Positions 1 through 8,185 of a DNA stretch of 64,000 bases are shown piece by piece. The notes beneath the pieces were generated by a model. That model was not told where the DNA came from. It made no database searches and saw only the letters and a program-made list of their open reading frames with translations. The position numbers were made by a program, and so were the translations under genes. The stretch's first letter is position 1. Every line of letters starts with the position of its first letter. The stretch lies in contig JAGCLD010000007.1 of the NCBI GenBank assembly GCA_017647145.1, positions 111,861-175,860 of the forward strand, read 5' to 3'. This stretch comes from Paludibacteraceae bacterium. GTDB lineage: Bacteria; Bacteroidota; Bacteroidia; Bacteroidales; Paludibacteraceae.

Positions 1-60
1 AGGCTTATGCGATTGAGATTCACCTTTATGCACTGTAAGATTTTCACCGCACACCAATAA

Positions 61-654
61 TTATTTATTGAGGCGGTTCAGATAGCGTTGCTCTATGAGT
101 TTCCAGTCGATGATACCCCAGATATGCATCAAGTGGTCTGCGCGTTGATTACGATAGTCGATGTAGTAAGCATGTTCCCACACGTCAAATGTAAGCAAAG
201 GAATATAGCCCTTGGTCAGTGGATTGCCGGCATTGCTTTCCGACATGATGCTGACATGTCCTTTTCGGTCGCTCACCAGCCACACCCAACCCGAGCCAAA
301 AAGTCCTAAAGCTGCTTTGTTCATTTCTTCTTTAAATGCTCCAAAACTTCCCCAACGGGTCAGAATGGCACTTCGCAGTGCACCGACGGGCTCACCTCCT
401 CCTTCCGGAGAAAAACTTTCAAAGTAAAATGTGTGATTCCACACTTGCGCAGCATTGTTAAATACAGCGCCTTCACTTGTGCGTACAATCTCAGCCAACT
501 CTGCGTTTTCCCACTCAGTCCCCTCAATCAGTTTATTGAGATTATTGATATAGGCTGGCAGATGTTTTCCATAGTGATATTCGATAGTCTGTTGACTAAT
601 AGCTGGTTCAAGTGCATTTGGTGCGTAGGGCAATGCCGGTAGAGTGAATTTCAT
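61..654 (-). CDS. sodB: Fe/Mn superoxide dismutase
   Basis: Converts superoxide to hydrogen peroxide and oxygen in the cytoplasm. From the ATG at 654 the protein is 197 residues and begins MKFTLPALPYAPNAL, the usual start of bacterial Fe-SODs; an ATG 24 bases further upstream only adds a non-conserved tail. Metal ligands of the family are visible: the His in IEYHYGKH, the His in VWNHTFYF, and the Asp and His of TFDVWEHAYYIDYRNQR. The length is typical. It is followed by no other gene in the window and reads away from the surface-protein region. In an anaerobe this is an oxygen-tolerance function. Fe versus Mn preference cannot be read from sequence with certainty. Confidence 0.96.
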   Translation of the reverse strand: MKFTLPALPYAPNALEPAISQQTIEYHYGKHLPAYINNLNKLIEGTEWENAELAEIVRTSEGAVFNNAAQVWNHTFYFESFSPEGGGEPVGALRSAILTRWGSFGAFKEEMNKAALGLFGSGWVWLVSDRKGHVSIMSESNAGNPLTKGYIPLLTFDVWEHAYYIDYRNQRADHLMHIWGIIDWKLIEQRYLNRLNK

Positions 655-773
655 AATGAATAGTATTAAAAAGTTCATAGTAACAGTTTATTTGTACGTA
701 TATAACACTATTCTCTTGCCTAAAGTTCACACTCTAAGCCACATCACTCATTTGACCGGGATTTACTCCGGAC

Positions 774-1463
774 TCATGCCGTTGTTGTACGCTGACGTCG
801 GTAGATGTAAAAAAAGAAGATAGGCAACAACACCCACGGACAATCACCAATAGGAGTGACGCCCCCCACAGCACCACCACTACCACTCCCGGGAGGCGGA
901 GCACGTTGTATGTCTGCAAAGGGAAGTTCATCTGAGAAAGGCTCAAGGATGTCGGATGTATTTCCTGCACGGATAGCCGTCATCTTCGGTGTAGGTAGTA
1001 AGATAGTAGCTTGTGCTATGACTTTTCCTGTAAGCACAGAAGGAGTAACACTCACTAAGGAAGACACATTAAACCCTTGTCCTCCTCCCACAGAATGCAC
1101 TGAGCGCGTTCTCGGTTTGCAAGAACTCATTCCCACAGGACTTCCGTTCATGTATGATGTAGGCAGTTGCGTGGCAATCACTTGAGGAGTGGCTTGCGCA
1201 GTCCATTCTTCGTAATCCCCTTTTATTGCCTCCAGTGCCAATTCTCCATGCGCAGCAGGGTCCGACACATTTGTCCTTGGTGCGACGGCTTGAAAACTGT
1301 TAGTGGGAACCACCATAGGAGTTATAGGAGGAAGAAGAAGATCAATGGCATTTGCAGCATGCTGAACGCTCCGGCTCCATTGCCGTAGCGACAGAAACAA
1401 ACCACAGCCCAGCAGGGCACAACTAATCCATATATGTAAGGTTCTTTTCCGGCTTATAATCAT
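774..1463 (-). CDS. Hypothetical protein with N-terminal anchor and hydrophobic C-terminal tail
   Basis: Family not recognised. The 229-residue product has an N-terminal signal/anchor (about residues 9-26), a Pro/Thr/Val-rich central part with a few Cys, a Gly/Ser-rich stretch (GSGSGGAVGG), then PIGD, a hydrophobic segment (VLLPIFFFYIY) and a basic end (RRQR). This tripartite end (Gly-rich, hydrophobic, basic) looks like a C-terminal membrane or sorting anchor; that reading is inference. It lies alone between the SOD gene and the RAYT gene on the same strand. Codon use and length are plausible for a gene, and no competing frame is convincing. Confidence 0.6.
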   Translation of the reverse strand: MIISRKRTLHIWISCALLGCGLFLSLRQWSRSVQHAANAIDLLLPPITPMVVPTNSFQAVAPRTNVSDPAAHGELALEAIKGDYEEWTAQATPQVIATQLPTSYMNGSPVGMSSCKPRTRSVHSVGGGQGFNVSSLVSVTPSVLTGKVIAQATILLPTPKMTAIRAGNTSDILEPFSDELPFADIQRAPPPGSGSGGAVGGVTPIGDCPWVLLPIFFFYIYRRQRTTTA

Positions 1464-1525
1464 TGATAATTTGTAAAATAAATTTCAGTTAGGTCGGTAT
1501 AGTTAGGTATATATAAGGCTTTTCA

Positions 1526-2086
1526 TTAATTATAAAAACAATCTTTTCCCCAATTAGCCACATTACTTTCAATGTATGTCGATATATGGTTTAAATCTTC
1601 CACTCCTCGTATCATGTGATCGTGGTAACGTTGTTGCCAAGCAAATTCCAAGCCACATTTGTGAGCATACTTGCTTACTGCAGATTTAAGCGATCCTACA
1701 TAGGTCGATAACAAAGGAAGACGATGACACGCTATTCTTTTGAATATGCGTTCTTCTCTTGTAGGGACACGGCGTGCCGTGTCCGCCTGTTTTGTTTGGT
1801 TGCTCTCGGACACGGCACGCCGTGTCCCTACAACATCTATAATCGCATGGAAATGATTGGGCATCACCACATGTTGTAATACGTCAATATGCATATGATG
1901 TTGCAGTGTGTTGTTTAATTCATTCTCTAAAAAAACACCTACTTCAGTCATAGCCATTTTATTGTCATTAATTTCGCCGAAGAAATGTTTATGCTTGTGC
2001 GTACACACTGTAATAAAATACATTCCTTCGTTATAGTCTAACCAATCAACACGAGGCGTTTTACGTTGTGTAAATTGTTTTTTCAT
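1526..2086 (-). CDS. REP-associated tyrosine transposase (RAYT, Y1_Tnp family)
   Basis: A single-strand DNA transposase-like enzyme of the family that recognises and cleaves REP hairpins. The HUH motif is visible in VVMPNHFHAIID, with a likely catalytic Tyr in SAVSKYAHK. The C-terminal part (WQQRYHDHMIR, then IESNVANW) is characteristic of RAYTs. The start is taken at the ATG at 2086; the frame continues to a GTG at 2110, but that GTG lies inside a REP palindrome. Between the HUH motif and the rest of the domain is a 25-residue insertion (VGTRRAV...TARRVPTR) encoded by a complete inverted REP pair at 1761-1831, so the protein carries a translated copy of its own target sequence. Whether the enzyme is still active is unknown. 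Confidence 0.88.
   Translation of the reverse strand: MKKQFTQRKTPRVDWLDYNEGMYFITVCTHKHKHFFGEINDNKMAMTEVGVFLENELNNTLQHHMHIDVLQHVVMPNHFHAIIDVVGTRRAVSESNQTKQADTARRVPTREERIFKRIACHRLPLLSTYVGSLKSAVSKYAHKCGLEFAWQQRYHDHMIRGVEDLNHISTYIESNVANWGKDCFYN
1761..1831. repeat. Inverted REP pair (BIME-like) inside the RAYT gene
   Basis: GTAG followed by the hairpin GGACACGGC-GT-GCCGTGTCC, about 21 bases of spacer, then the same hairpin inverted and ending in CTAC. A GTAG head beside a palindrome is the classical arrangement of REP elements used by RAYT enzymes. The pair is in frame within the RAYT coding sequence. Confidence 0.9.
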
Positions 2087-2103
2087 TTCTTTCTTTTCCT
2101 TCT

Positions 2104-2127
2104 CGGACACGGCACGCCGTGTCCCTA
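2104..2127 (-). repeat. Single REP element at the 5' end of the RAYT gene
   Basis: The palindrome GGACACGGC-AC-GCCGTGTCC is followed by CTAC, so read on the minus strand it is GTAG plus hairpin. It sits directly upstream of the RAYT start, as expected for a REP next to its RAYT. Confidence 0.85.
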
Positions 2128-2144
2128 CATTCTTTGTACGATGT

Positions 2145-5100
2145 TTATTCCACCAACAATTTCACTTCTTGATAATCGGTCGGCGTGCCCACCTTTATGA
2201 CATACGTTCCGGTATATAAACCTCTCACTGTATGCAGTGGCACTACCGGAGCTTGATGCACAATGCGCCCGTTCATATCGATCACATAGATTTGTGCATC
2301 CTTTTCCGTATTGCCCGCATGCACCACAGCCACACCCTTCATGGGCGACCATGCTTGGAGCGCAGTTTCCTTCACGGCAGGCAACTCAGTAGCCGGTCCT
2401 TCCGGCAACGTAGGCGCCTGACTCACTCTGCGACGTAAGAAGAAACGTCCGGCTTCTTCACTATCCAACAAGTCAATATCTACACTGCAAGAACCCGGCG
2501 TGATAAGAACACTATCCTCCATAAATGCATCATACAATTCCACTTCTCCACCCAAAGCCTCTATATTTTCAAAGTGCAGTGTGAGCATTTGTTCTTGGCT
2601 TTGAATGTAGAGCGGAATAATGTCCGGCTCACTCACCACATTCACCCCCACCACCTGTTCGCCTGCCAAAGTAGCAAGGCAGAACGCATAATCTTGTACA
2701 TCAAAGAGTGGTGCATCTTCCGCCATGGAATAGTCATTACGAGCAGTGCTATCCACCACAATAAGTGTGTTTCCGCTCACACCCTCTCCCGTAGCACGAA
2801 TGTTCACTATGGGCGATGCGACAGTATCTTTCTGTCCTTGACGACGAGGCGCAAGACTTGCACCACTTGTAATCGTCGGATTCGCCTTAAACATATCCGG
2901 AGTAAAGCGGAGCGAAAGACTTGTAACTTCCGGATATGTAGTTGGAACATTTTGTTCTGTGTCCGGTTCTTTTTGAAGATACACTGCTGTAGGATAAGGG
3001 GGCCAAGCGCTCGTTCCTGTTCTCCAGAAAAAGCCCTGCTTATCACCTTTAGGATCTTGATTGAGATAAGAAATCTGCACACTCCAACTTTCAGAAGTAA
3101 CTGTATACCATTTCTTATTCGCCACATCCCACGTAAGTTTCAATTGATCTTTTAAATTACCCGATTCATCAGCATGAAAGTAATAATCTTGATTTCCTCC
3201 ATTTCTTTTTACCAACTGACGGCTGGCAATAGTAAGGTAATAAGACGCTCCACTTTTAGATATTTTCCCTTTTATGCTCTCGGTGCTACCCGGATAAAAT
3301 CCAAAAATATCTACTTGGTCATAACTTCCCTCAACGGGGAGGAGTGTGATAGTTGCAGTACCATCAGCCTCAAATGTTTCAGTTCTATTGCTGTAAGTTT
3401 TACAATTAGCCTCTACTCCATCGGGCAAGCTATAATAAATTGAAACTGACTTTTCTGCACGTTTTACATCTGATGTATATGTTCCTAAAGCCTCGGGTAA
3501 GATAAAATCAACTTCCTCGGTAAGTTCGTTAGGTAAGGTGCGACGCGTCTGCGTTCCCGTCATATCATTATACACCCACCAAGCAACTAAGTTACCTCGA
3601 TTAGTGTTGTTGTTGTCATCTACACCATAACCATCTCCATCAAAATAACCTTTTTTCTTAATTACATTAGAAAGATCTCCTGATTGAAGTTCTGGGTTAT
3701 AGATGGCAAAGCCATTTTTTAAAGCTAAGTCTATTTGACCTTTATCTGTTATTGTATAAGTGATAACTACATTATTATTTAATTCCGTTGCATATTGTGT
3801 ATAATAATCATAGCAATCTCTTTCTGCTTGCCATGATTCATTAGGCATACCTGTAAATACGTATTGCGCTCCTTGCGTGTAGTTCCCTTCACTAAACGTG
3901 GATGTAGGTGTTAATACAGGTGATTTGGAGTTCGATCCATAAATGTATAAGTTTTTATTGCCATTGTACCAATCATTATTGACATAACTGATATCAGTAC
4001 CATTTTTGATGGTAATCGTACCATGGTTTTCATCCGTTGGTTTTACGGTAGCATTAATGCTTGTGCCCTTCCCAGCAAAATTTATAAGTATTACTTGACT
4101 GGGATTGTTCTCGTTGGGCTTGATGGTTAGCGTGTGGGATTCTGTGGAAGCAGGTACAGTCGCATGACTAAATTTCCATTCCCATTTATACCCCCAACTA
4201 AATCGATACTCGTATTTTCTTCTATACAACTTAATCTCCGGACAACTATACGTACAACTATATTCTCCGGCTAATTTCTCAGTAGGCAGATTGACAACGT
4301 GAAATCCATGTGCAGGCGCAACATAGTACTTTTCATTACTACTTGTTACCTGACTGCTTGTATTGTCGATTACGTAAAGGGTATGGTCTTTATAATATAG
4401 AATTGATTCATTACCTCTTCCCAATGACTGCTCATTGTGACGATACACGTAAGGTGTAGTGTTAGCCTGTTCTGAGGAATTAATGTAAAGAAATGCTGCA
4501 ATGTCAAGATATGCCATAGCCGGGTTGCCCAATGCAAACATATTGACATTTTGTTCCGGTTTTTCAAAACGTAACATTGATATGTCCATCACCCCATTCG
4601 CATAGGCATTATCATAGACAAATCTTCCGCTTTCGGCTGTACGGGGAGTAGTTTCTCCAAAGGACTGTTTTTTACCGTTTTGGTCGTAATAGTAATAGGT
4701 GGTTTCCTGACTTGGAAAGTGGAATGTAGCCACGCCGTCTTCCTTCGTATCCACCCACACATCAAGGGCTTGTAGGGCTTTATACTTTGTATTGAGTGCA
4801 TTCTTTGGGTCAGCCCATCCACTGGTAAAGGTGGAAACTGCCGTTTCTCCATAGTTGCCACGCTGCGTGCTCGTTTCGGAAAAAAGACTTTGATAAGTAC
4901 CTCCCGGATGGATGCGGTTTTTTCCGTTAGGACCATCAGTAGGCTTGTATTGCGCAGGAGTAAATTCACTCCATTCTCCTCCTTGCTCTTTTGTAAAAAA
5001 GTCACCCGAATAAGTTTCTTTCAGCGGCGGTGTGATGCGCACATAGCGGTTGGTGTTCACACTGATGTCCACAAAGGCTTTCGTGTAGGTGAGCAAGTGT

Positions 5101-5369
5101 TGATTTTGCATGCGTGCTCCTGCTTCCATGTAGATATTGCGGCATGCGTTGCCGGAGGTCAAGACAGGATAGGTAGTACAATTAGCCGGTATGATTACGT
5201 CGGTAGAAGTATTGGGTACTCCTGCTGTCCAGTTACCGGCATTATTCCAATCAGAAGACACTTTTCCGGTCCATGTGGTTTGTGCAGCGAGGTCTTGGCT
5301 GCTTATCAAGCCTACAAAACAAACACAGAAGAATAGGATGGTTATCTGTAAGAATTTTTTCATTCTCAA
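2145..5369 (-). CDS. Large T9SS-secreted surface protein
   Basis: Predicted secreted or cell-surface protein of 1074 residues with no enzymatic domain that I recognise. It has a signal peptide (MKKFLQITILFFCVCFVGLIS, cleaved near LAAQ). The mature start TTWTGKVSSDWNNAGNWTAGVPN is common in Bacteroidota surface proteins with beta-helix or beta-sandwich folds. The end of the chain is a T9SS type A sorting domain: IYVIDMNGRIVHQAP, then GLYTGTYVIKVG and a VKLLVE terminus. The middle is rich in Tyr, Asn, Thr and Asp. A second ATG six bases downstream (5363) is an equally good start. The RAYT gene lies 34 bases beyond the stop. The secretion route is confident; the function is unknown. Confidence 0.85.
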   Translation of the reverse strand: MRMKKFLQITILFFCVCFVGLISSQDLAAQTTWTGKVSSDWNNAGNWTAGVPNTSTDVIIPANCTTYPVLTSGNACRNIYMEAGARMQNQHLLTYTKAFVDISVNTNRYVRITPPLKETYSGDFFTKEQGGEWSEFTPAQYKPTDGPNGKNRIHPGGTYQSLFSETSTQRGNYGETAVSTFTSGWADPKNALNTKYKALQALDVWVDTKEDGVATFHFPSQETTYYYYDQNGKKQSFGETTPRTAESGRFVYDNAYANGVMDISMLRFEKPEQNVNMFALGNPAMAYLDIAAFLYINSSEQANTTPYVYRHNEQSLGRGNESILYYKDHTLYVIDNTSSQVTSSNEKYYVAPAHGFHVVNLPTEKLAGEYSCTYSCPEIKLYRRKYEYRFSWGYKWEWKFSHATVPASTESHTLTIKPNENNPSQVILINFAGKGTSINATVKPTDENHGTITIKNGTDISYVNNDWYNGNKNLYIYGSNSKSPVLTPTSTFSEGNYTQGAQYVFTGMPNESWQAERDCYDYYTQYATELNNNVVITYTITDKGQIDLALKNGFAIYNPELQSGDLSNVIKKKGYFDGDGYGVDDNNNTNRGNLVAWWVYNDMTGTQTRRTLPNELTEEVDFILPEALGTYTSDVKRAEKSVSIYYSLPDGVEANCKTYSNRTETFEADGTATITLLPVEGSYDQVDIFGFYPGSTESIKGKISKSGASYYLTIASRQLVKRNGGNQDYYFHADESGNLKDQLKLTWDVANKKWYTVTSESWSVQISYLNQDPKGDKQGFFWRTGTSAWPPYPTAVYLQKEPDTEQNVPTTYPEVTSLSLRFTPDMFKANPTITSGASLAPRRQGQKDTVASPIVNIRATGEGVSGNTLIVVDSTARNDYSMAEDAPLFDVQDYAFCLATLAGEQVVGVNVVSEPDIIPLYIQSQEQMLTLHFENIEALGGEVELYDAFMEDSVLITPGSCSVDIDLLDSEEAGRFFLRRRVSQAPTLPEGPATELPAVKETALQAWSPMKGVAVVHAGNTEKDAQIYVIDMNGRIVHQAPVVPLHTVRGLYTGTYVIKVGTPTDYQEVKLLVE

Positions 5370-5487
5370 TACATTACAAATTGATATACTTAATTAGTTT
5401 GCGAATGTCATTGTCATCTATAACAACAAACATAGAACATGTGAAGAGTTTTTATTCTTCACCCTTGATAGAGGGGTATAAATAAAA

Positions 5488-5844
5488 TCAGTCGGAGCAA
5501 ACGCGCAGACGAATGCGATGTGCTTCAGGACATGAGAAGACACCATCAAAGATGCGTGAAGCGAGGGATGCCAATTGGCAAAGATTGTCCCTTAATGAGT
5601 TTATGTTGTCTTCCAGAAAATCGAATTTGCAGACGTATGTAGTGAATTTTTTATCACTTTCAGCTTTTGCGCCACCACCGGAGCTTGCCGCATTAACCGT
5701 TTCGTAACCGGCAGACTTCCATGATTTGAATTGCTCACGCACTCCAAACATATCATCTTTCAGGCTTACAGAACCTGCAGCGGTAAAGATGTATATCAGC
5801 AGCCAATAAAAGCGTTTTAATATGGAAATAAAAATGCGTTCCAT
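5488..5844 (-). CDS. Small hypothetical membrane-anchored protein
   Basis: Not recognised. A 118-residue frame with an N-terminal hydrophobic anchor (FYWLLIYIFTAAGS) followed by a soluble part rich in Lys, Ser and Asp (FGVREQFKSWKSAGYETV, then DFLEDNINSLRDNLCQL) and three Cys near the end. The frame is open further upstream, but a -7 box TAACTTTG at 5890-5883 on the minus strand places transcription start near 5876, so the ATG at 5844 is the first usable start. This promoter fit is the best argument that the gene is real. There is no operon partner; the large T9SS gene begins 118 bases downstream. Confidence 0.5.
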   Translation of the reverse strand: MERIFISILKRFYWLLIYIFTAAGSVSLKDDMFGVREQFKSWKSAGYETVNAASSGGGAKAESDKKFTTYVCKFDFLEDNINSLRDNLCQLASLASRIFDGVFSCPEAHRIRLRVCSD

Positions 5845-5882
5845 CAATCGTTTTGCAATCTGCACAGATTTTGATTCGTGTG

Positions 5883-5890
5883 CAAAGTTA
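5883..5890 (-). promoter_or_regulatory. -7 promoter box for the 5488-5844 gene
   Basis: TAACTTTG on the minus strand fits the Bacteroidota -7 consensus TAnnTTTG and lies about 40 bases ahead of the ATG at 5844. No convincing -33 TTG was seen. Confidence 0.5.
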
Positions 5891-6005
5891 CGCATATTTA
5901 TCCAAAAGGCAATGTTTTTTCATGTTTTTTAACCTTAATATTTGCCTATTTAATTGAATATTAATGTGGTTTGATTTTGGGTTTTTATTGCTGTCCGACA
6001 ACAAA

Positions 6006-6071
6006 CTTATTCCTATCTTATTCCTATATAGTGGTCCCGGAGTGGTCCCGAGATGGTCGCGGGGAATGATA
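6006..6071. repeat. 11-bp phased tandem repeat block A
   Basis: Six consecutive 11-base steps from 6006: CTTATTCCTAT twice exactly (6006-6027), then ATAGTGGTCCC, GGAGTGGTCCC, GAGATGGTCGC and GGGGAATGATA. The unit sequence changes from one type to another without losing the 11-bp register. It lies in the spacer between two minus-strand genes, with no coding potential seen. Confidence 0.7.
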
Positions 6072-6134
6072 AGTCACCGCGCCACAAGGCAAAATGTGAT
6101 TTGCTGATTTAGGTTGTCTGTGTAGGACGGCTTC

Positions 6135-6189
6135 GTTACCATATCGTTACCACTCCGTTATCACCAAACAGGAATAAGATACAAAAACA
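6135..6189. repeat. 11-bp phased tandem repeat block B
   Basis: GTTACCATATC, GTTACCACTCC and GTTATCACCAA follow each other at an exact 11-base period (6135-6167), then ACAGGAATAAG and ATACAAAAACA continue the register. GGAATAAG is the reverse complement of CTTATTCC in block A, so A and B are partly inverted relative to each other, about 160 bp apart. Confidence 0.55.
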
Positions 6190-6248
6190 GCTAAGATCCA
6201 AACAGCCAAATGATGTGTTAATCGACACGGAATAATTTCTAATAATAA

Positions 6249-6281
6249 AAAAGAGGGCACATCGTGCGTGATGTACCCTCT
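6249..6281 (-). terminator. Terminator of the Ser/Thr/Arg-tailed lipoprotein gene
   Basis: On the minus strand AGAGGGTACATC pairs with GATGTGCCCTCT and is followed by TTTTTTA. It lies 22 bases past the stop of the gene ending at 6303. Confidence 0.8.
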
Positions 6282-6302
6282 GAACTATTGGTCTTTGTGT
6301 CT

Positions 6303-7823
6303 TTATCGTCTGCTTCCGGATGAGCGAGTAGAGGTGGTAGTCTCTGTGCTACGGGAAGAACTTGAAGAGGTTGAAGCCGAACGCACTGAAGAGCTACTAC
6401 TGCGTCTTACTGATGAGCTCGCCTTAACAGAAGACGAACCGGAGGTCATCGCCGCCTTTGATGCACTACTTGCTTTTTGAGGCGTAGAGGCAGTGCTTGA
6501 TCTACGTGAGGAGGAAGTTGAAGATGTAGTCACTTTTGGCGCCGTGGTGGTAGAAACTGCCGTAGAGCTAGTTGTTCTGCGCGACGAACTTGACCCTGTT
6601 TCACTCTTAGTGGTAGTGCTTGTGGCAGGAGTGGAGCTCGTGCTTGTCCTGCGTGAGGTGGACGTACCGGTGGTTGTGGTAGTCACCTTGGGTGCCGTGG
6701 TGGCAGCACTACTGGTTGTTGTGCTTGTTCTTCTGGAAGTGCTTGACGTTGCTTCACTTTTCACCGTAGTACTTGTAGCCGGTGTGGAATCGGTTGAAGT
6801 TCTGCGCGAAGAAGAAGAGCCAGAAGTCGTGGTAGTCACTTTAGAAGCTGCAGTGCTTGACACACGACGTGAGGAGGACGAGGAGGACGACGAAGAGGAG
6901 GAAACCTCTTTTCTCACCGCATCTGTAGCTTTCACGGCCGTGCGACGTGTGTTTTCCACCTGAATATCCCTTGCATTTCTCACCTCTGTGTTACGACGGC
7001 TAAAACTTTCTTCCGGATGAGCAGTGGCATAGTCGTTGCGTGAAACCGTGTTGCGTATTCCTTCATAACGAGGACGGTAGTCATCGATGTAGTGATAGGT
7101 GTGATGATAGTTTTTGTTGTGTGCGTGAATGTGTTGGTGATACACATTTACGTGTACGCAAGCGCGATGACGATAATACGACGGGAAATGACCCCAGTAG
7201 TAAGGCGAATGCCACACGCGGTAACTTGGTCCGTAGAACACATTATAGATTACCGGCACATGTACATAAGTGGGGCGCAACACATAGGACGCACCATAGA
7301 GATAAGGATCTCCAATGATGGTTACGGTGTTGGTTGACCCATAGCGTTCTACTTCAATGGTAGCCACATCTTGATAGACATTAGTGGCCAAAACCGCTTG
7401 AAGCACCACCAGGTGGGTGTATCCTTCTTGCACTTCCACAACACGGAGATAGTCCACATAGCCATCTCGATTGAGGTCAAGGTTCGAAATTTGCGCGTCA
7501 TAAGAGTTAATGCGTCTTTCAAAATCTTCCAAGGAAGAAGACACACCAAATATGTTACCTACTGCTTGCAAATCAAGATTGTAACTAATATCTGAGCTGA
7601 CTGCACTCACTGTGATGTTTTGCGTCACGGGAGCCACCGGACGTGTAGTGACTTGTGTTACCACTTGGGTGGTGGGAACATAGGTGGTAGTGTGTACGTG
7701 TGTAGGCCTAGTGCTCACAGCAGCCGCTGTTCCTGCCACCAACAAAGCGCCACAACCGCTCATTGTCCCAAGCAATAAAACAGCCGCAAACAGCACCGAA
7801 ATGTTAAATCTTACCATTTTCAT
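6303..7823 (-). CDS. Lipoprotein with EF-hand-like segment and Ser/Thr/Arg-rich tail
   Basis: Predicted lipoprotein of 506 residues (504 from the second ATG at 7817). The lipobox is GTMSGC, followed by Val/Thr-rich sequence. A conserved-looking middle part includes NLDLNRDGYVDYLRVVE, which resembles a calcium-binding EF-hand/dockerin loop and recurs in Bacteroidales lipoproteins. Next comes an aromatic and His-rich stretch (YYWGHFPSYYRHRA, HVNVYHQHIHAHN). The last ~200 residues are low complexity: Ser runs with SSRRTS/SSRRSS repeated many times between TTT and AAS blocks, giving a strongly basic, disordered tail. Its role is unknown; a surface-adhesive or polyanion-binding tail is inference. 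The promoter at 7920-7950 and terminator at 6249-6281 make it a monocistronic unit. Confidence 0.85.
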   Translation of the reverse strand: MKMVRFNISVLFAAVLLLGTMSGCGALLVAGTAAAVSTRPTHVHTTTYVPTTQVVTQVTTRPVAPVTQNITVSAVSSDISYNLDLQAVGNIFGVSSSLEDFERRINSYDAQISNLDLNRDGYVDYLRVVEVQEGYTHLVVLQAVLATNVYQDVATIEVERYGSTNTVTIIGDPYLYGASYVLRPTYVHVPVIYNVFYGPSYRVWHSPYYWGHFPSYYRHRACVHVNVYHQHIHAHNKNYHHTYHYIDDYRPRYEGIRNTVSRNDYATAHPEESFSRRNTEVRNARDIQVENTRRTAVKATDAVRKEVSSSSSSSSSSSRRVSSTAASKVTTTTSGSSSSRRTSTDSTPATSTTVKSEATSSTSRRTSTTTSSAATTAPKVTTTTTGTSTSRRTSTSSTPATSTTTKSETGSSSSRRTTSSTAVSTTTAPKVTTSSTSSSRRSSTASTPQKASSASKAAMTSGSSSVKASSSVRRSSSSSVRSASTSSSSSRSTETTTSTRSSGSRR

Positions 7824-8185
7824 AATAACCTCCTTTTTATTTTGATTGTATTGTGTTAGTTGTTACGTTTTTCTTAGTAATGGGAAGTCAAATAGCATGC
7901 CACAATTACTACAGCAAGGCAAAGGTAGGAGGTTTGACGAAGATATGCAAGAAGAAAGCAAGAAAGAGGAAAGAACATCCACACAACATCGGCAGAACGC
8001 CCCACATCTTTCCGCGAGCAAAGCCACCACAGCTGGGGATAACGTCAAATAATCCACAAAATCTGTTAAAGTGTGATACATCCCCTATAAATATAAGGAG
8101 TAATTTTGCCACGTTTTGTAGTGTGGCATTTTATACACACCACCGAAGAAAAGAACAAAATTCAACCTTAAAATAATTATTTCAG
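7824..8185. other. Divergent intergenic region
   Basis: 362 bases between two divergent secreted-protein genes. It holds the minus-strand promoter at 7920-7950 and, on the plus strand, a -7 box TAATTTTG at 8101-8108 that serves the gene at 8186. The small open frames across it overlap these sites and look spurious. Confidence 0.6.
7920..7950 (-). promoter_or_regulatory. Promoter of the Ser/Thr/Arg-tailed lipoprotein gene
   Basis: Minus strand: TTG at 7950-7948, 20 bp spacer, TACCTTTG at 7927-7920, a full match to the Bacteroidota -33/-7 pattern. It predicts a 5' untranslated leader of about 90 bases. Confidence 0.75.

Noticed and set aside
1526..2127. A complete insertion sequence or integrated phage around the transposase
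   Set aside because: No terminal inverted repeats of an IS, no target duplication and no phage genes are visible; the gene fits a domesticated RAYT with REPs.
6493..6963. Plus-strand frame rich in Val/Leu/Glu
   Set aside because: It is the exact antisense of the Ser/Thr/Arg-rich tail of the lipoprotein at 6303-7823, an artefact of low complexity.
7846..8176. Several short frames between the divergent secreted-protein genes
   Set aside because: They overlap two well-formed promoters and have no ribosome-binding context or recognisable product.
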